From Candidatus Sumerlaeota bacterium (GTDB taxonomy: Bacteria; Sumerlaeota; Sumerlaeia; JADFCT01): 17,658 nt of DNA. Positions within the stretch are counted from its first letter, which is position 1, and the number at the start of each line of letters is the position of its first letter. The notes beneath the pieces were generated by a model. The model was not told the DNA's origin. It ran no database searches and saw only the letters and a program-made list of their open reading frames with translations. The stretch covers positions 1-17,658 of the forward strand of contig JAPLSP010000457.1 of assembly GCA_026398575.1 (NCBI GenBank). Reading direction: 5' to 3'. This document shows positions 1-6,411 of this stretch, piece by piece. The position numbers and the translations under genes were made by a program.

Positions 1-215
1 TTCATCCGCAAGTCTCTCGACAGCGTTTCAACCACCGCATCGCCCCAGCCCCGGCGCGACTGTTTCTCGACGATGCCCTGCCCAATGTCCCCATACAGGA
101 GGATCATCTCCCGGTTTATAGTCCGTCCGGCAGAATACAGAGCCTTCCGAACTCGGTTTTTCAGTTCGGCCAGAAACCTGGCGCAGCCGCCGGGAAGAAT
201 CGCGCTTGATCTCAT
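1..215 (-). CDS. DUF1016 (YhcG-type) protein, N-terminal part, runs off the window
   Basis: Seventy-one codons are visible before the gene leaves the left edge. The start is the ATG at 215-213, preceded by a strong GGAGG Shine-Dalgarno four bases upstream. The translation carries the DUF1016 N-terminal signature: a basic helix (FLAELKNRVRKALY), then NREMILLYGDIGQGIVE, then SRRGWGDAVVETLSRDLRM, matching the family pattern of N-R-E-x-I-x-L-Y-W-x-I-G, W-G-x-x-V-V-x-x-L-S-x-D-L. Family members usually have a C-terminal PDDEXK nuclease-like domain, which would lie outside the window. Its start overlaps the stop of the preceding hsdR fragment as ATGA. DUF1016 genes often accompany type I RM loci, so a defence-related nuclease role is an inference. 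The N-terminal domain call is firm; the function is not. Confidence 0.8.
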   Translation of the reverse strand, partial: MRSSAILPGGCARFLAELKNRVRKALYSAGRTINREMILLYGDIGQGIVEKQSRRGWGDAVVETLSRDLRM

Positions 216-445
216 ACTGCCTCCAAGTCGATCAGATTCCGGCCATCATGCCAACCCAATGCCCCCATCAACAGAAAATAATGCCATGAATTTCCTGCGG
301 GGAGGATAATGGATGGCGTCGCCCCGTCGGCATTAAACCCTCTCCGCGCCTCCGCCTCTTCGCGCGAGAAATACCTCCATCCAATCTCCTGCGCGTAGGC
401 GAGGATGCGGGATTGGACGGTTCTGTGCTCGGTTGGGGAACCCAT
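212..445 (-). pseudogene. hsdR: Truncated hsdR: N-terminus of type I restriction endonuclease subunit
   Basis: This 77-aa ORF starts at the ATG 445-443, with a GAGGG Shine-Dalgarno about 7 bases upstream, 27 bases after the HerA stop. Residues 1-45 read like the start of HsdR (SPTEHRTVQSRILAYAQEIG, then WRYFSREEAEARRGFNADGATP). HsdR proteins are usually around 1000 residues and continue with a PD-(D/E)XK nuclease and DEAD-box helicase domains. Here the resemblance stops at about residue 45. The remaining 32 residues (SIILPAGNSWHYFLLMGALG and onward) match nothing I recognise. The ORF stops in an ATGA overlap with the DUF1016 gene. I read it as an hsdR broken by insertion or deletion. The remainder of hsdR could lie beyond the left edge. 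A small functional leader-like protein is less likely. Confidence 0.65.
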
Positions 446-472
446 CGTTAACCCTCTTGGGCGCTGGCTTGC

Positions 473-2515
473 CTATACACGCGAACAAGGAAATGCGTTT
501 TTTATATTGACGTGAAGGAAATTTCCTTTCGAGTCTGACGCCATGAATGCCTGATAGACCGACTCCGGCACGTTATAGTACTGGTAAATGCCGCCGCTCT
601 TAAACTCGACTTCAAGTGTCTCGGACGTCGGTTCGTAGCCAATTGATAGGACTGTCGATGATGCAACCGATTCTCGTTCCATTTGCTTAATCTCCTCTGC
701 TGGAAGGTTCTTGCGATTTGGGCGAATCGCAGCCCAAAGCGGGTTCTGTGCACGCCATGATGCTGCGATCCGGCTATAGTTCTCAGTAATACGTGGATTC
801 TGCCAACGCTTGGCGACGGCAGGATCCTCACTGTTTGGACGATATTGTTCGTCGGGCAATGCAATACGGCAGCGGATTGGCAGCCGCGCAGCCTCCCCTG
901 TGATGATAGCCTCTCCTGTGCGAAGCACAGGGAGGCTGTCCACTACGCCAGCCAGATTATCAGATAAAGACGCCTGCACTTTGCTCCGATCAGTAGAGTT
1001 TGACAGACGCATTGCGATGAATGTGCCACACTGAGACAAGATCGTTTCGTCAACCTCGGACGGACGTTGACTTACAATCATAGCTCCAATACCGAATTTG
1101 CGCCCTTCCTTCACTACTCGCTGAACCATGATTCGAGCCGGTCCCTCGGATTCTTTGGAGAGATATCGGTGCGCTTCTTCCATGACGACCAGCACCGGCC
1201 TAGCAATGCCGCCTTCGCTCTTTTCACGTCCCCAAAGCAAGCCATCAAATATGATCTTGAGAATTGCGCCAATCAAGCGCGCGACAACAGCGCTCGGGAT
1301 ACCGGACAGGTCGAGGATCGTTATCGGCTTGCTATGGCCTAGCCAGCTTTGGAGGAGGTCATCCAAGTCCTTGGCTGCAACACCTTCTAGGTTTGGCTCC
1401 CACTTTCCTGGATGGAGAAGGAAGTCGTACTGGCGGTCGAGAAGCCGCGAACGCATCTGATCGAGGGGGCGCCGAATACCGAGCACACCGATCTGATTTA
1501 TGAATGGCGCAGCACTTCCAGCTCCATGAAGTTTGTAACGCGGCGCCTTCAGTGTCTCCGCATCCCCTGCTTCGGCAAGCGCCGGAACGGTCCTTGGCTG
1601 ATCTGCCCAAGTTTTGATCTCAGGCTCCAATAGTTCGAACCAAAGTTTCTTCAAGCTGAACGGCACAGGACTGTCCGCCGTCATCGAGTTGAGATCAAGC
1701 CCGACCACCGGTGCAGCTTCAACACGCTTCATTTTATAGTCGAGAATGCGATCGAGAATTTGGGTGAGCGGTTTATCGTCTAACCTGCCCATCAAGAAAG
1801 TGAGTAGCTCGTCTGGGGCAAGTGCCCAGAAGGGAATATGTAGCGGCTGTTCTCCCTCGCTTGGATTAACACGAAAGACCCTCGACACCGAGCGGAGCGC
1901 CCGCCCGTATTCCCCGTGGATGTCGAGGAGCAGAATGCGGGCACTCGGGAACTCTTTACCAGTTTCGTTGGCCCCACCAAGAGCGATTGATCTCAACAAG
2001 CTGGCGACAGTTGTGGATTTTCCTGAGCCGGTTGAGCCTAACACAGCACAATGGCGAGTGATGAGTTTGTCGAGGTCAATCCTGACCGAGATGCCCTCGG
2101 CGTTTGCAAGCCGTCCGATGACTACTTGTCCACCGTCAGCCGTGCCATAGATGACGGCAAGGTCTTCTTCGGTTACCAGATGCACCTCATCGTTCACATT
2201 GGGATATTGGCTAATACCTCGCTCAAACGAAGCACCAATGATCTCTCCGACAAGTTGGATCGTCATCCAGCGTTCACCATGATCCCGTAACTGACGCACA
2301 GCCTCGGGCGTCGCATTCGCACCGACCTCTGATACGATTCCGTAGAGATCGTGATAGCCCTGTGGAATGCGCACAAAGCTGCCGACTTGCCCGATCCGGT
2401 AGCTTTTCCCGCCAATGATGGCGATACCAGACGCCACGCCCGGCGATTGGTGTACGCTGATCGCAGCGCCTGTAACAGCGCCCACATGGCCAAGCAATGT
2501 CGGCTTTAGGCTCAT
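473..2515 (-). CDS. herA: HerA-like hexameric ATPase fused to a C-terminal KTSC domain
   Basis: A 680-aa HerA/FtsK-type P-loop ATPase. Seen in the sequence: an N-terminal beta-rich HAS-barrel-like region (about 1-135), Walker A GSTGSGKST at 160-168, the HerA motif LLLDIHGEYGRAL at about 195-207, Walker B VLVVMEEAHRYL at 441-452 with the EE pair, and the sensor-like IVSQRPSEVDETILSQC at 480-496. Residues about 614-680 form a separate KTSC domain (SSTVLSIGYEPTSETLEVEF, then SGGIYQYYNVPESVYQAFMA), a small domain known from other nucleic-acid-related proteins. In known SIR2-HerA anti-phage systems the ATPase assembles as a hexamer with its SIR2 partner. The SIR2 gene directly upstream overlaps it by 4 nt (ATGA), which supports co-translation. 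The partner role is inferred from that pairing. The extra C-terminal domain is unusual as far as I know. Confidence 0.9.
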   Translation of the reverse strand: MSLKPTLLGHVGAVTGAAISVHQSPGVASGIAIIGGKSYRIGQVGSFVRIPQGYHDLYGIVSEVGANATPEAVRQLRDHGERWMTIQLVGEIIGASFERGISQYPNVNDEVHLVTEEDLAVIYGTADGGQVVIGRLANAEGISVRIDLDKLITRHCAVLGSTGSGKSTTVASLLRSIALGGANETGKEFPSARILLLDIHGEYGRALRSVSRVFRVNPSEGEQPLHIPFWALAPDELLTFLMGRLDDKPLTQILDRILDYKMKRVEAAPVVGLDLNSMTADSPVPFSLKKLWFELLEPEIKTWADQPRTVPALAEAGDAETLKAPRYKLHGAGSAAPFINQIGVLGIRRPLDQMRSRLLDRQYDFLLHPGKWEPNLEGVAAKDLDDLLQSWLGHSKPITILDLSGIPSAVVARLIGAILKIIFDGLLWGREKSEGGIARPVLVVMEEAHRYLSKESEGPARIMVQRVVKEGRKFGIGAMIVSQRPSEVDETILSQCGTFIAMRLSNSTDRSKVQASLSDNLAGVVDSLPVLRTGEAIITGEAARLPIRCRIALPDEQYRPNSEDPAVAKRWQNPRITENYSRIAASWRAQNPLWAAIRPNRKNLPAEEIKQMERESVASSTVLSIGYEPTSETLEVEFKSGGIYQYYNVPESVYQAFMASDSKGNFLHVNIKNAFPCSRV

Positions 2516-3714
2516 AGACTGGCCTCTTTCTTGGCCTTGGCCTCTGGCTCAGGTTCTGCGGGCGGTGCGGGGAAGCTTTGAGCCGAGCGGGAAGACGCGA
2601 AGAATCGAGCCAGTAGGTCAAATCGACCGAGCAGAAACTGGGCAGGCCCTCCGGCCCCGTCAGTGCCCCAATACCCCGCACGAATTGGCCCCCAGTCGCG
2701 CGTAGGCGGATCACCGGGCAACCACGGTGCCCCCACTCCGTTGATCATCGCCTTGTCAGGGGAATAAAGGCTCATATTGGCCCGACGGCCAGCGATGGCG
2801 CAGGCGTTGGTTTCTTGATCGAGCGGTTTGAACTGGAACGCAAACACGCTCGCTGACGGATTCGCCGCCAAGCACTCGCCTATCCGTGCAGAGATGTGGG
2901 CATCGGCAAACGAGAAGCCGGTAGCGATGAGCAATGTGTCTGGGGTCATCAAGAATGCGCGTAGCCGGTCAAACAGCGCTACGTATGGCGCCTTTTGAGT
3001 TTGGTCGTATTTCAGATGCTCAGGGAATACGAGTTGAGTCGCATCCGGCTGGCCCGTCCGAATAATTTCACCGAGGTCGTTACGGGTCCAGCCAAGCGAA
3101 CCATGGAGTTTCCAAAGTCGTGTCCATCGTGGCGGCAAATCGTTACTTGCTACAGACGATGGATCAAAAAAAGGTGCACTGACTCCGCTGAACCCATCGA
3201 AGCACGGCACCTTCGCGCGCTCGTGTGCCTGTTCGAACAGCAAATCATAGTTGGTTGTGAATATCTCGATTGGGTGCTCGCGGTCTGTGCCACTGATCCA
3301 CGTTACAAACTCCATATAGGGTGATGGCCCTTCGGGAAGAGGTCGATTCACGACCTTCCCGATTTCTGTGCATATCGCTTCACTCAATTTCTTATGGCCA
3401 TCTCCATCCAGTCCGTGGACTGTTGTCTTTCCGATGACTCCAGCTAAACTGCGAACGCGAGAGAGAATATTCTCGATGTTGGGGATTTCGATATCACCGC
3501 GCACTTCGTCTAGTGTCTTGCCATAATCGGCGGCAAGCGTCTTCAAGACCATTTCCGTGAGTCCATCAACAGCAGGGATGAGCGGATAATCGGCTACAAG
3601 TATACCGGCCGGCGCGCCGGCACCAACCAGCAGACCCAGTCGCTTGCGTCCTTGGGCAATGATTTGCCGCAGACTGGCCATATACTGATCCGGGTTGTGC
3701 ACATTGAGACTCAT
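2512..3714 (-). CDS. SIR2-like (SIR2_2 family) protein, probable NADase effector
   Basis: A 400-aa SIR2-fold protein. Visible motifs are the nucleotide-binding glycine loop LLVGAGAPAGI at 28-38 (in place of the sirtuin GAGIS), FTTNYDLLFE at 152-161 (matching the T-x-N-x-D motif), WKLHGSLGW at 201-209 with the conserved histidine, and LLIATGFSFADAHISARI at 261-278, typical of the defence-associated SIR2_2 family. No zinc-binding four-cysteine module of true sirtuin deacylases is evident, which fits an NAD-hydrolysing effector. The last ~20 residues are charged (PEPEAKAKKEASL). The start is the ATG at 3714, sharing ATGA with the hsdS stop; its own stop shares ATGA with the HerA start. By analogy with known SIR2-HerA defence systems, the likely role is NAD+ depletion or nucleic-acid attack on infection. 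This is inferred, not shown by sequence alone. Confidence 0.9.
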   Translation of the reverse strand: MSLNVHNPDQYMASLRQIIAQGRKRLGLLVGAGAPAGILVADYPLIPAVDGLTEMVLKTLAADYGKTLDEVRGDIEIPNIENILSRVRSLAGVIGKTTVHGLDGDGHKKLSEAICTEIGKVVNRPLPEGPSPYMEFVTWISGTDREHPIEIFTTNYDLLFEQAHERAKVPCFDGFSGVSAPFFDPSSVASNDLPPRWTRLWKLHGSLGWTRNDLGEIIRTGQPDATQLVFPEHLKYDQTQKAPYVALFDRLRAFLMTPDTLLIATGFSFADAHISARIGECLAANPSASVFAFQFKPLDQETNACAIAGRRANMSLYSPDKAMINGVGAPWLPGDPPTRDWGPIRAGYWGTDGAGGPAQFLLGRFDLLARFFASSRSAQSFPAPPAEPEPEAKAKKEASL

Positions 3715-4991
3715 GAGTGGCTCCTTAGATTATCGGCATGGCGCAGATCTGATTCCTGAATGTATGTTTCATTAGTCCTGCACAATTCCGATAGGTCGAG
3801 CTCGTGGACGCGAATCTGCGCTGTCATTAGCTGATGCAGCAGCGTGCGGAACATGGCGGCGAACGCCGCGTGTTTGCGTTGGTGTTGCTTCAGTTTTTGG
3901 TTGAGAAGCAGAAGCGGCGATAAGATTTCCCTCTGCTCATCAAGTAGTGGCAGCGGCATCCTGACCTTGGAGATGATCCCTTGCGTTATCAAAGGCTGAC
4001 CGGCGCGGCTGCTATACTGATTCAAGTTGGCGTATGTGAAGTATTCCGCAGCATAGCGAGTGTCAATGTCGCGCAAAACTTCTTTCGTATAAAGTGCATT
4101 ATCGCTTACCCATGCAGGTCCGTCAGTGTGGTGGGCGCATCCGCAGTACTCGCCAACTCTTCCAAGAAGAAGAGTCGGTTCCTCAAGCAGAAAGCAGCTC
4201 GAGTAGCCAAGAATGCCATTGCCTCCAAAAACTGGAAACTCCCGCGACGGTGATGGGGTTGGCGCTGTGTCCTTCGGGCGGGTTTTCCCGCTACTAAACT
4301 TGAGCAAGTCCCCAATTTTTACCACCTCCCAGCTTTCTGGCACGGGGCCGATTTCGGTTTGTTTTTGGGGTTCGCCGCGGAGGCCTTGGGTGAAGAGCTG
4401 GTGGAGGAGCGTCTTTTTCAGTTCCGTGGTCAGCGCGATCAGTCGCTCCTGCTGCTCCATCGCCTGCTGCACCAGCCCCAACACCCCCGCAATCTTCCGC
4501 TGCTCGGCGATGGGCGGGACGGGAACGGTTAATGCCTTCAGAAGCGAACCACTCACGCCCTTTTTCAGATTCGCATTCTTCTGAGCGTCCACTTGCCGCC
4601 AATATGCAGCAGAGAGGAAAAACTGGCTGAGGAATAATGGATCAATTTCAGGCTTTGCGCGTACGCGGATGAGATAAGATGCGAATATACATGGCGGCGC
4701 GTCAGTGATCAAATAGCTTTTGCCCGTCGTCGCTCCGATACGTGCAAACACAATGTCGCCCGATGCAAGGAGGTATTTGCTCAAAACCTTCGGGGGACAT
4801 TCACAGAAAGGGACAGTTGGCCATTTGATGCCGGAGTCCGTGATGTCGGTGATTCGCAGAAAGCGCACGTTGCCCTTGTCCTCCGCTGATGCCGTGAAGC
4901 CATATTGCGGTGGCTCGCATACTCTTTCGAGCGGCTCGACTTTCCAGTCCGGCGCAATCGTTCCTATTTCTGTTTCTATGAGCGTGTTCAT
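3711..4991 (-). CDS. hsdS: Type I restriction-modification specificity subunit HsdS
   Basis: A 426-aa protein with the two-fold HsdS layout. TRD1 spans about 14-158. The first conserved helical spacer is about 160-200 (PPIAEQRKIAGVLGLVQQAM, then LIALTTELKKTLLHQLFTQG). TRD2 spans about 215-348, introduced by EIGPVPESWEVVKIGDL. The second spacer is about 349-390 (LLDEQREILSPLLLLNQKL, then FRTLLHQLMT). The length is normal for the family, and the repeated LLHQL helix ends are intact. A 36-residue polar tail (391-426) follows the second spacer. HsdS recognises the bipartite DNA target and bridges HsdM (and HsdR). The start ATG at 4991 overlaps the stop of the hsdM-tail fragment as ATGA, and the gene ends in ATGA with the SIR2 gene, so translation is probably coupled throughout. 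Confidence 0.93.
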   Translation of the reverse strand: MNTLIETEIGTIAPDWKVEPLERVCEPPQYGFTASAEDKGNVRFLRITDITDSGIKWPTVPFCECPPKVLSKYLLASGDIVFARIGATTGKSYLITDAPPCIFASYLIRVRAKPEIDPLFLSQFFLSAAYWRQVDAQKNANLKKGVSGSLLKALTVPVPPIAEQRKIAGVLGLVQQAMEQQERLIALTTELKKTLLHQLFTQGLRGEPQKQTEIGPVPESWEVVKIGDLLKFSSGKTRPKDTAPTPSPSREFPVFGGNGILGYSSCFLLEEPTLLLGRVGEYCGCAHHTDGPAWVSDNALYTKEVLRDIDTRYAAEYFTYANLNQYSSRAGQPLITQGIISKVRMPLPLLDEQREILSPLLLLNQKLKQHQRKHAAFAAMFRTLLHQLMTAQIRVHELDLSELCRTNETYIQESDLRHADNLRSHS

Positions 4992-5146
4992 ACTACCGTC
5001 AGCTTTCCAAGAATACTTTTAAGCATAGCATCATTTATCCTTGCTTCTTCTTCGATCGCCTCAAGCTCTTCCACAATCACCACAAGTGGCCGGTATTTCT
5101 CGCCTGCGCTGGTGTAGACCAGAAGACGGGTTCTTCGACTCGTCAT
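4988..5146 (-). pseudogene. Diverged duplicate of the hsdM 3' end, immediately upstream of hsdS
   Basis: A 52-codon ORF (ATG at 5146-5144, stop overlapping hsdS as ATGA) whose residues 11-52 align with the last ~40 residues of the intact HsdM 1.3 kb away. KYRPLVVIVEELEAIEEEA (residues 17-35) matches EYRPLAEIVEELNALEEEA (HsdM 482-500) at 14 of 19 positions, and the nucleotide sequences are clearly alignable too. No Shine-Dalgarno is seen before the ATG; the hairpin repeat at 5150-5167 lies there instead. The reading frame is open upstream to the stop of the zinc-ribbon gene. I interpret it as the tail of a second hsdM allele that was once joined directly to this hsdS. A functional small protein is possible but unlikely. 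Confidence 0.7.
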
Positions 5147-5149
5147 TTG

Positions 5150-5167
5150 GCGGACAGGAATGTCCGC
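5150..5167. repeat. 18-nt hairpin repeat (7-bp stem, 4-nt loop)
   Basis: On the minus strand the sequence reads GCGGACATTCCTGTCCGC, a perfect 7-bp inverted repeat around TTCC. A second hairpin of the same geometry lies at 13957-13974. Hairpins of this form are, to my knowledge, abundant dispersed repeats in Verrucomicrobiota genomes. It sits between the zinc-ribbon gene and the hsdM-tail fragment, at a recombination scar. It lacks a following U-tract, so an intrinsic terminator is unlikely. Confidence 0.65.
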
Positions 5168-5220
5168 TCTCCATTGTTCCGCCGCTTCGCGTTTTCGCGT
5201 GAGATTTTTGCTGAGTCCAC

Positions 5221-5565
5221 TCAGTCATGGGGCGCCTCCGCTTCGTCTTCGGCGGGCGGATGACACGTAGCGCCGCAGGCTGGGCATTGGAATGTGGCTT
5301 TGTCCATCGGGCGGAATCGCAGGCCGGAGTCGCTTTGATCCTTCGCGTCCTTCTGGTAGGTAATCAGCATCCCTTCGAAGGTGACGTCTTCCAAAAGACC
5401 GCAACGTGGGCATTCGAGGAGTTCGCGATCATGGGTGAACATCCCCAGCGCCTCGGCCTGCTTGCGGACCTCCACCAGTTGGCGCACAAGATCGCGCAGG
5501 GGGTCAGAGGAAGGCGCGTGGCGTCCATTCGTACGTCGCGCTGGATGCGAATGGGATTTACTCAT
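5221..5565 (-). CDS. Small zinc-ribbon protein with two CxxC motifs, unknown function
   Basis: A 114-aa protein starting at the ATG 5565-5563. I prefer this start to an upstream one at 5712 because the extra N-terminal sequence is the shifted-frame translation of REP and winged-helix sequence. The start overlaps the preceding stop by 8 nt (ATGAGTAA). Residues 1-22 are basic and rich in H/S/R. Residues about 25-50 form a helix (DPLRDLVRQLVEVRKQAEAL). Then come LECPRCGLLEDVTFEG and FQCPACGATC, two CxxC knuckles about 39 residues apart that could bind one zinc ion. The C-terminus is acidic (AEDEAEAPHD). I do not recognise the family. Its place between hsdM and hsdS suggests an accessory to the modification or defence operon, perhaps DNA- or protein-binding. 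Confidence 0.6.
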   Translation of the reverse strand: MSKSHSHPARRTNGRHAPSSDPLRDLVRQLVEVRKQAEALGMFTHDRELLECPRCGLLEDVTFEGMLITYQKDAKDQSDSGLRFRPMDKATFQCPACGATCHPPAEDEAEAPHD

Positions 5566-5707
5566 GGGTCTTTCCTTGTCTGCGTCCCTTGGCATCCTCG
5601 GTAGCGAGCCACTCGCGGCCTTTGGCGGTGAGGCGATATTTCTGGAGGCGGCTATTGGGTTTGTAGGGGATTCCCGGCTGCACCAATCCAAAATTCCATT
5701 GCCCTCC

Positions 5708-5946
5708 GCCACTACCGGGCCTTGTGCCGGTGAAGCGAGGATTTTGCTCTAGCAGTGATCGCTTTTTTTCTCGCCGCCACCACTGGGCCTTGTGCCAGTG
5801 GAGCGATGATTGTCGGCCAAAATCGCGCGCTACCAACACAAAATCATCGCTCCACCGGCACAAGGCCAGGTGGTGGCGAAGGACAAAATGGGCATACCTT
5901 TCTAGCGCAAAATCATTGCTCCACCGGCACAAGGCCCGGTGGTGGC
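5708..5946. repeat. Cluster of four REP-like palindromic repeats, two direct and two inverted
   Basis: Four ~36-38-nt units lie at 5708-5745 and 5776-5811 (forward) and at 5840-5877 and 5909-5946 (reverse). Units 3 and 4 differ at only 2 of 38 positions. Each contains a palindromic core CCACCGG...CCGGTGG around an 8-nt loop (GCCTTGTG), followed by an AGCGATGATTTT-like tail. Unit 2 has CCACTGG...CCAGTGG, a compensated base-pair change, which supports selection or mobility as a folded structure. The head-to-head arrangement resembles BIME/REPIN clusters mobilised by RAYT-type transposases elsewhere. The cluster interrupts winged-helix coding sequence. Confidence 0.8.
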
Positions 5947-6155
5947 ATGCTGACTTTCGGCGGGAAATACGACCGGAATTCTGGATTGCAGCCATCGGGG
6001 ATGGTAGGCTCGATGAGTTCGCCGGCCAGAGCCGGAGCGATGTAGCGATGCCGAAGATGCGTGCAGTCTTTGAGACCAAGTTTGTTTCGTATTGCGGCAT
6101 TGCCCAGGGCGTCGGCTTTCGCCAGTAACCGAAGCAGTACTTCCACTGGCAGGGC

Positions 6156-6299
6156 GACTGGTGGGGTGACTGGTGGGGTGACTGATGGGGTGACTGATGG
6201 GGTGACTGGGTCGCTGACTGGGTCGCTGACTGAGTCAGTGACTGGGTCAGTGAGTGGGTCAGTGACTGGGTCAGTGAGTGGGTCGGTGAGTGGGTCGGT
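6156..6299. repeat. 12-nt tandem repeat array, 12 units
   Basis: Twelve consecutive units of exactly 12 nt follow the plus-strand pattern GACTGG-T-GGGGT / GACTGGGTCAGT with graded sequence drift: units at the left carry TGGGGT, units at the right GTCAGT or GTCGGT. In the family-consistent minus-strand frame it encodes four-residue repeats V-T-D-P / V-T-P-P; in the open frame of the remnant it encodes T-Q-S-L / H-Q-S-P. It corresponds to the flexible linker between the ATPase and winged-helix parts of the decayed AlbA_2-type gene. Its unit length keeps frame, so the frameshift lies just outside it, near 6300-6320. Confidence 0.9.
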
Positions 6300-6411
6300 G
6301 ACTCTGACTCATTCACGCTGGCGTCGCGGCAGCGAGTGATCATATCGCCTGTGCCGGCGCCCATGCGCTCGCTGTATTTCGCTATGAAAACATGTTGCCT
6401 CATATCTTCAG

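Noticed and set aside
5150..5167. Intrinsic terminator after the zinc-ribbon gene
   Set aside because: The hairpin is stable but no T-run follows it on either strand, and the same hairpin occurs elsewhere away from a gene end.
5724..6128. Plus-strand open frames across the REP cluster
   Set aside because: The translations consist of repeated peptides (HRHKARWWR, STGTRPGGG) generated by the palindromic repeats.
6156..6299. Possible CRISPR array
   Set aside because: Units are 12 nt, contiguous and without spacers, and no cas genes are present; it is a coding-type tandem repeat.
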